Of a stretch of 64,000 bases of DNA, positions 63,607 to 64,000 are shown one piece after another. The stretch spans positions 67,672 through 131,671 of the forward strand of contig JAEXYH010000099.1 of assembly GCA_023451735.1 (NCBI GenBank). Direction: 5' to 3'. This DNA is from Pseudomonadota bacterium. GTDB lineage: Bacteria; Pseudomonadota; Alphaproteobacteria; Rhizobiales; Rhizobiaceae. The translations under genes and the position numbers were made by a program. The notes beneath the pieces were generated by a model. The model had not been told where the DNA came from and ran no database searches. It worked only from the letters and a program-made list of their open reading frames with translations. Positions within the stretch are counted from its first letter, which is position 1, and every line of letters begins with the position of its first letter.

Positions 63607-64000
63607 CAACTTGAGAGTTTGATCCTGGCTCAGAACGAACGCTGGCGGCAGGCTTAACACATGCAAGTCGAGCGCCCCTCCTTCAAGCAAGCTTGAAGGA
63701 TTTAATCCTTGAAAAAGAAGATCAAGAAGAGCTTCAGAATGAAGCTTTCTTGATGGAGGGGAGCGGCAGACGGGTGAGTAACACGTGGGAATCTACCCAT
63801 CCCTGCGGAACAACTCCGGGAAACTGGAGCTAATACCGCATACGCCCTTAGGGGGAAAGATTTATCGGGGATGGATGAGCCCGCGTTGGATTAGCTAGTT
63901 GGTGGGGTAAAGGCCTACCAAGGCGACGATCCATAGCTGGTCTGAGAGGATGATCAGCCACATTGGGACTGAGACACGGCCCAAACTCCTACGGGAGGCA
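63607..64000 (+). rRNA. rrs: 16S ribosomal RNA, 5' end (runs off right edge)
   Basis: Begins at about 63607 (TCAACTTGAGAGTTTGATCC, the universal 27F site) and continues to the window end at the conserved ACTCCTACGGGAGGCA. About the first 394 nt are present. Conserved blocks AACGAACGCTGGCGGCAGGC and GGTGGGGTAAAGGCCTACC place it in Alphaproteobacteria, near Rhizobiaceae. The V1 helix is unusually long, as given separately. The exact 5' end after processing is approximate. Confidence 0.96.
63679..63757 (+). other. Long structured insertion in the V1 helix of 16S rRNA
   Basis: Between the CCCC at 63675-63678 and the GGGG at 63758-63761, where rhizobia usually have a short GCAA loop, there are 79 bases. 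They fold well: CCTTCAAGC pairs with GCTTGAAGG as a perfect 9-bp hairpin, and ATCAAGAA-G-AGCTTC pairs with GAAGCTTTCTTGAT as a second hairpin with one bulge. The outer stem is extended by TCC/GGA. It is thus an insertion of about 75 nt, lower in GC than the rest of 16S. Long V1 insertions are known in some rhizobia, notably Rhizobium tropici type A. Confidence 0.85.

Overview
The window looks like chromosomal DNA of an alphaproteobacterium of the order Hyphomicrobiales (Rhizobiales), probably Rhizobiaceae-like. The base composition is GC-rich, the 5' end of a rhizobial-type 16S rRNA gene enters at the right edge, and the gene families (many ABC uptake systems, BA14K protein, PQQ operon, LysR/GntR/IclR/LacI regulators) fit that group. 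No phage, insertion sequence or CRISPR array was seen.

The dominant theme is nutrient scavenging. Five ABC uptake-plus-catabolism modules lie on the + strand. (1) 1704-8534: LacI regulator, FAD oxidoreductase and a complete sugar-type ABC transporter, with a striking 15-bp inverted repeat upstream. (2) 10181-16442: a polyamine-type ABC transporter, a HpcH/HpaI aldolase, a nitrilase-family amidase and an RraA-like protein. (3) 33627-42667: a dipeptide-type ABC transporter, a DapA-family aldolase/lyase, two tandem nucleoside hydrolases and a PfkB sugar kinase, with a divergent LysR gene. (4) 45092-51744: a polyamine-type ABC transporter around a three-subunit oxidase like HcnABC/opine oxidase, with a divergent IclR gene and a 2-hydroxyacid dehydrogenase just beyond a terminator. 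(5) 54121-62364: a second dipeptide-type ABC transporter with two enolase-superfamily sugar-acid dehydratases and a divergent GntR/FCD regulator.

Other content: a partial TonB-dependent siderophore receptor runs off the left edge (1-864). The stretch 16539-25967 is a mixed region: LysR with a divergent TauE/SafE permease and a hydrolase, a saccharopine-dehydrogenase-like protein, small secreted or hypothetical proteins, a class C beta-lactamase, a two-component system and a lipoprotein. A complete pqqABCDE operon lies on the - strand (26323-29569). Next to it is a decayed patch (about 29764-32332): a secreted SMP-30-like lactonase with its signal peptide out of frame, two 5'-truncated genes abutting head to head, and a glutathione S-transferase gene split by an in-frame TGA. 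A vapBC pair at 42963-43589 has an intact antitoxin and a frameshifted toxin.

The right end holds tRNA-Lys(CTT) on the - strand, tRNA-Asn(GTT) on the + strand, an rrn promoter and leader, and the first ~394 nt of 16S rRNA. That 16S fragment carries an unusual ~75-nt structured insertion in the V1 helix.

Substrates of the transport modules are inferred from neighbouring enzymes only. None can be read directly from sequence.
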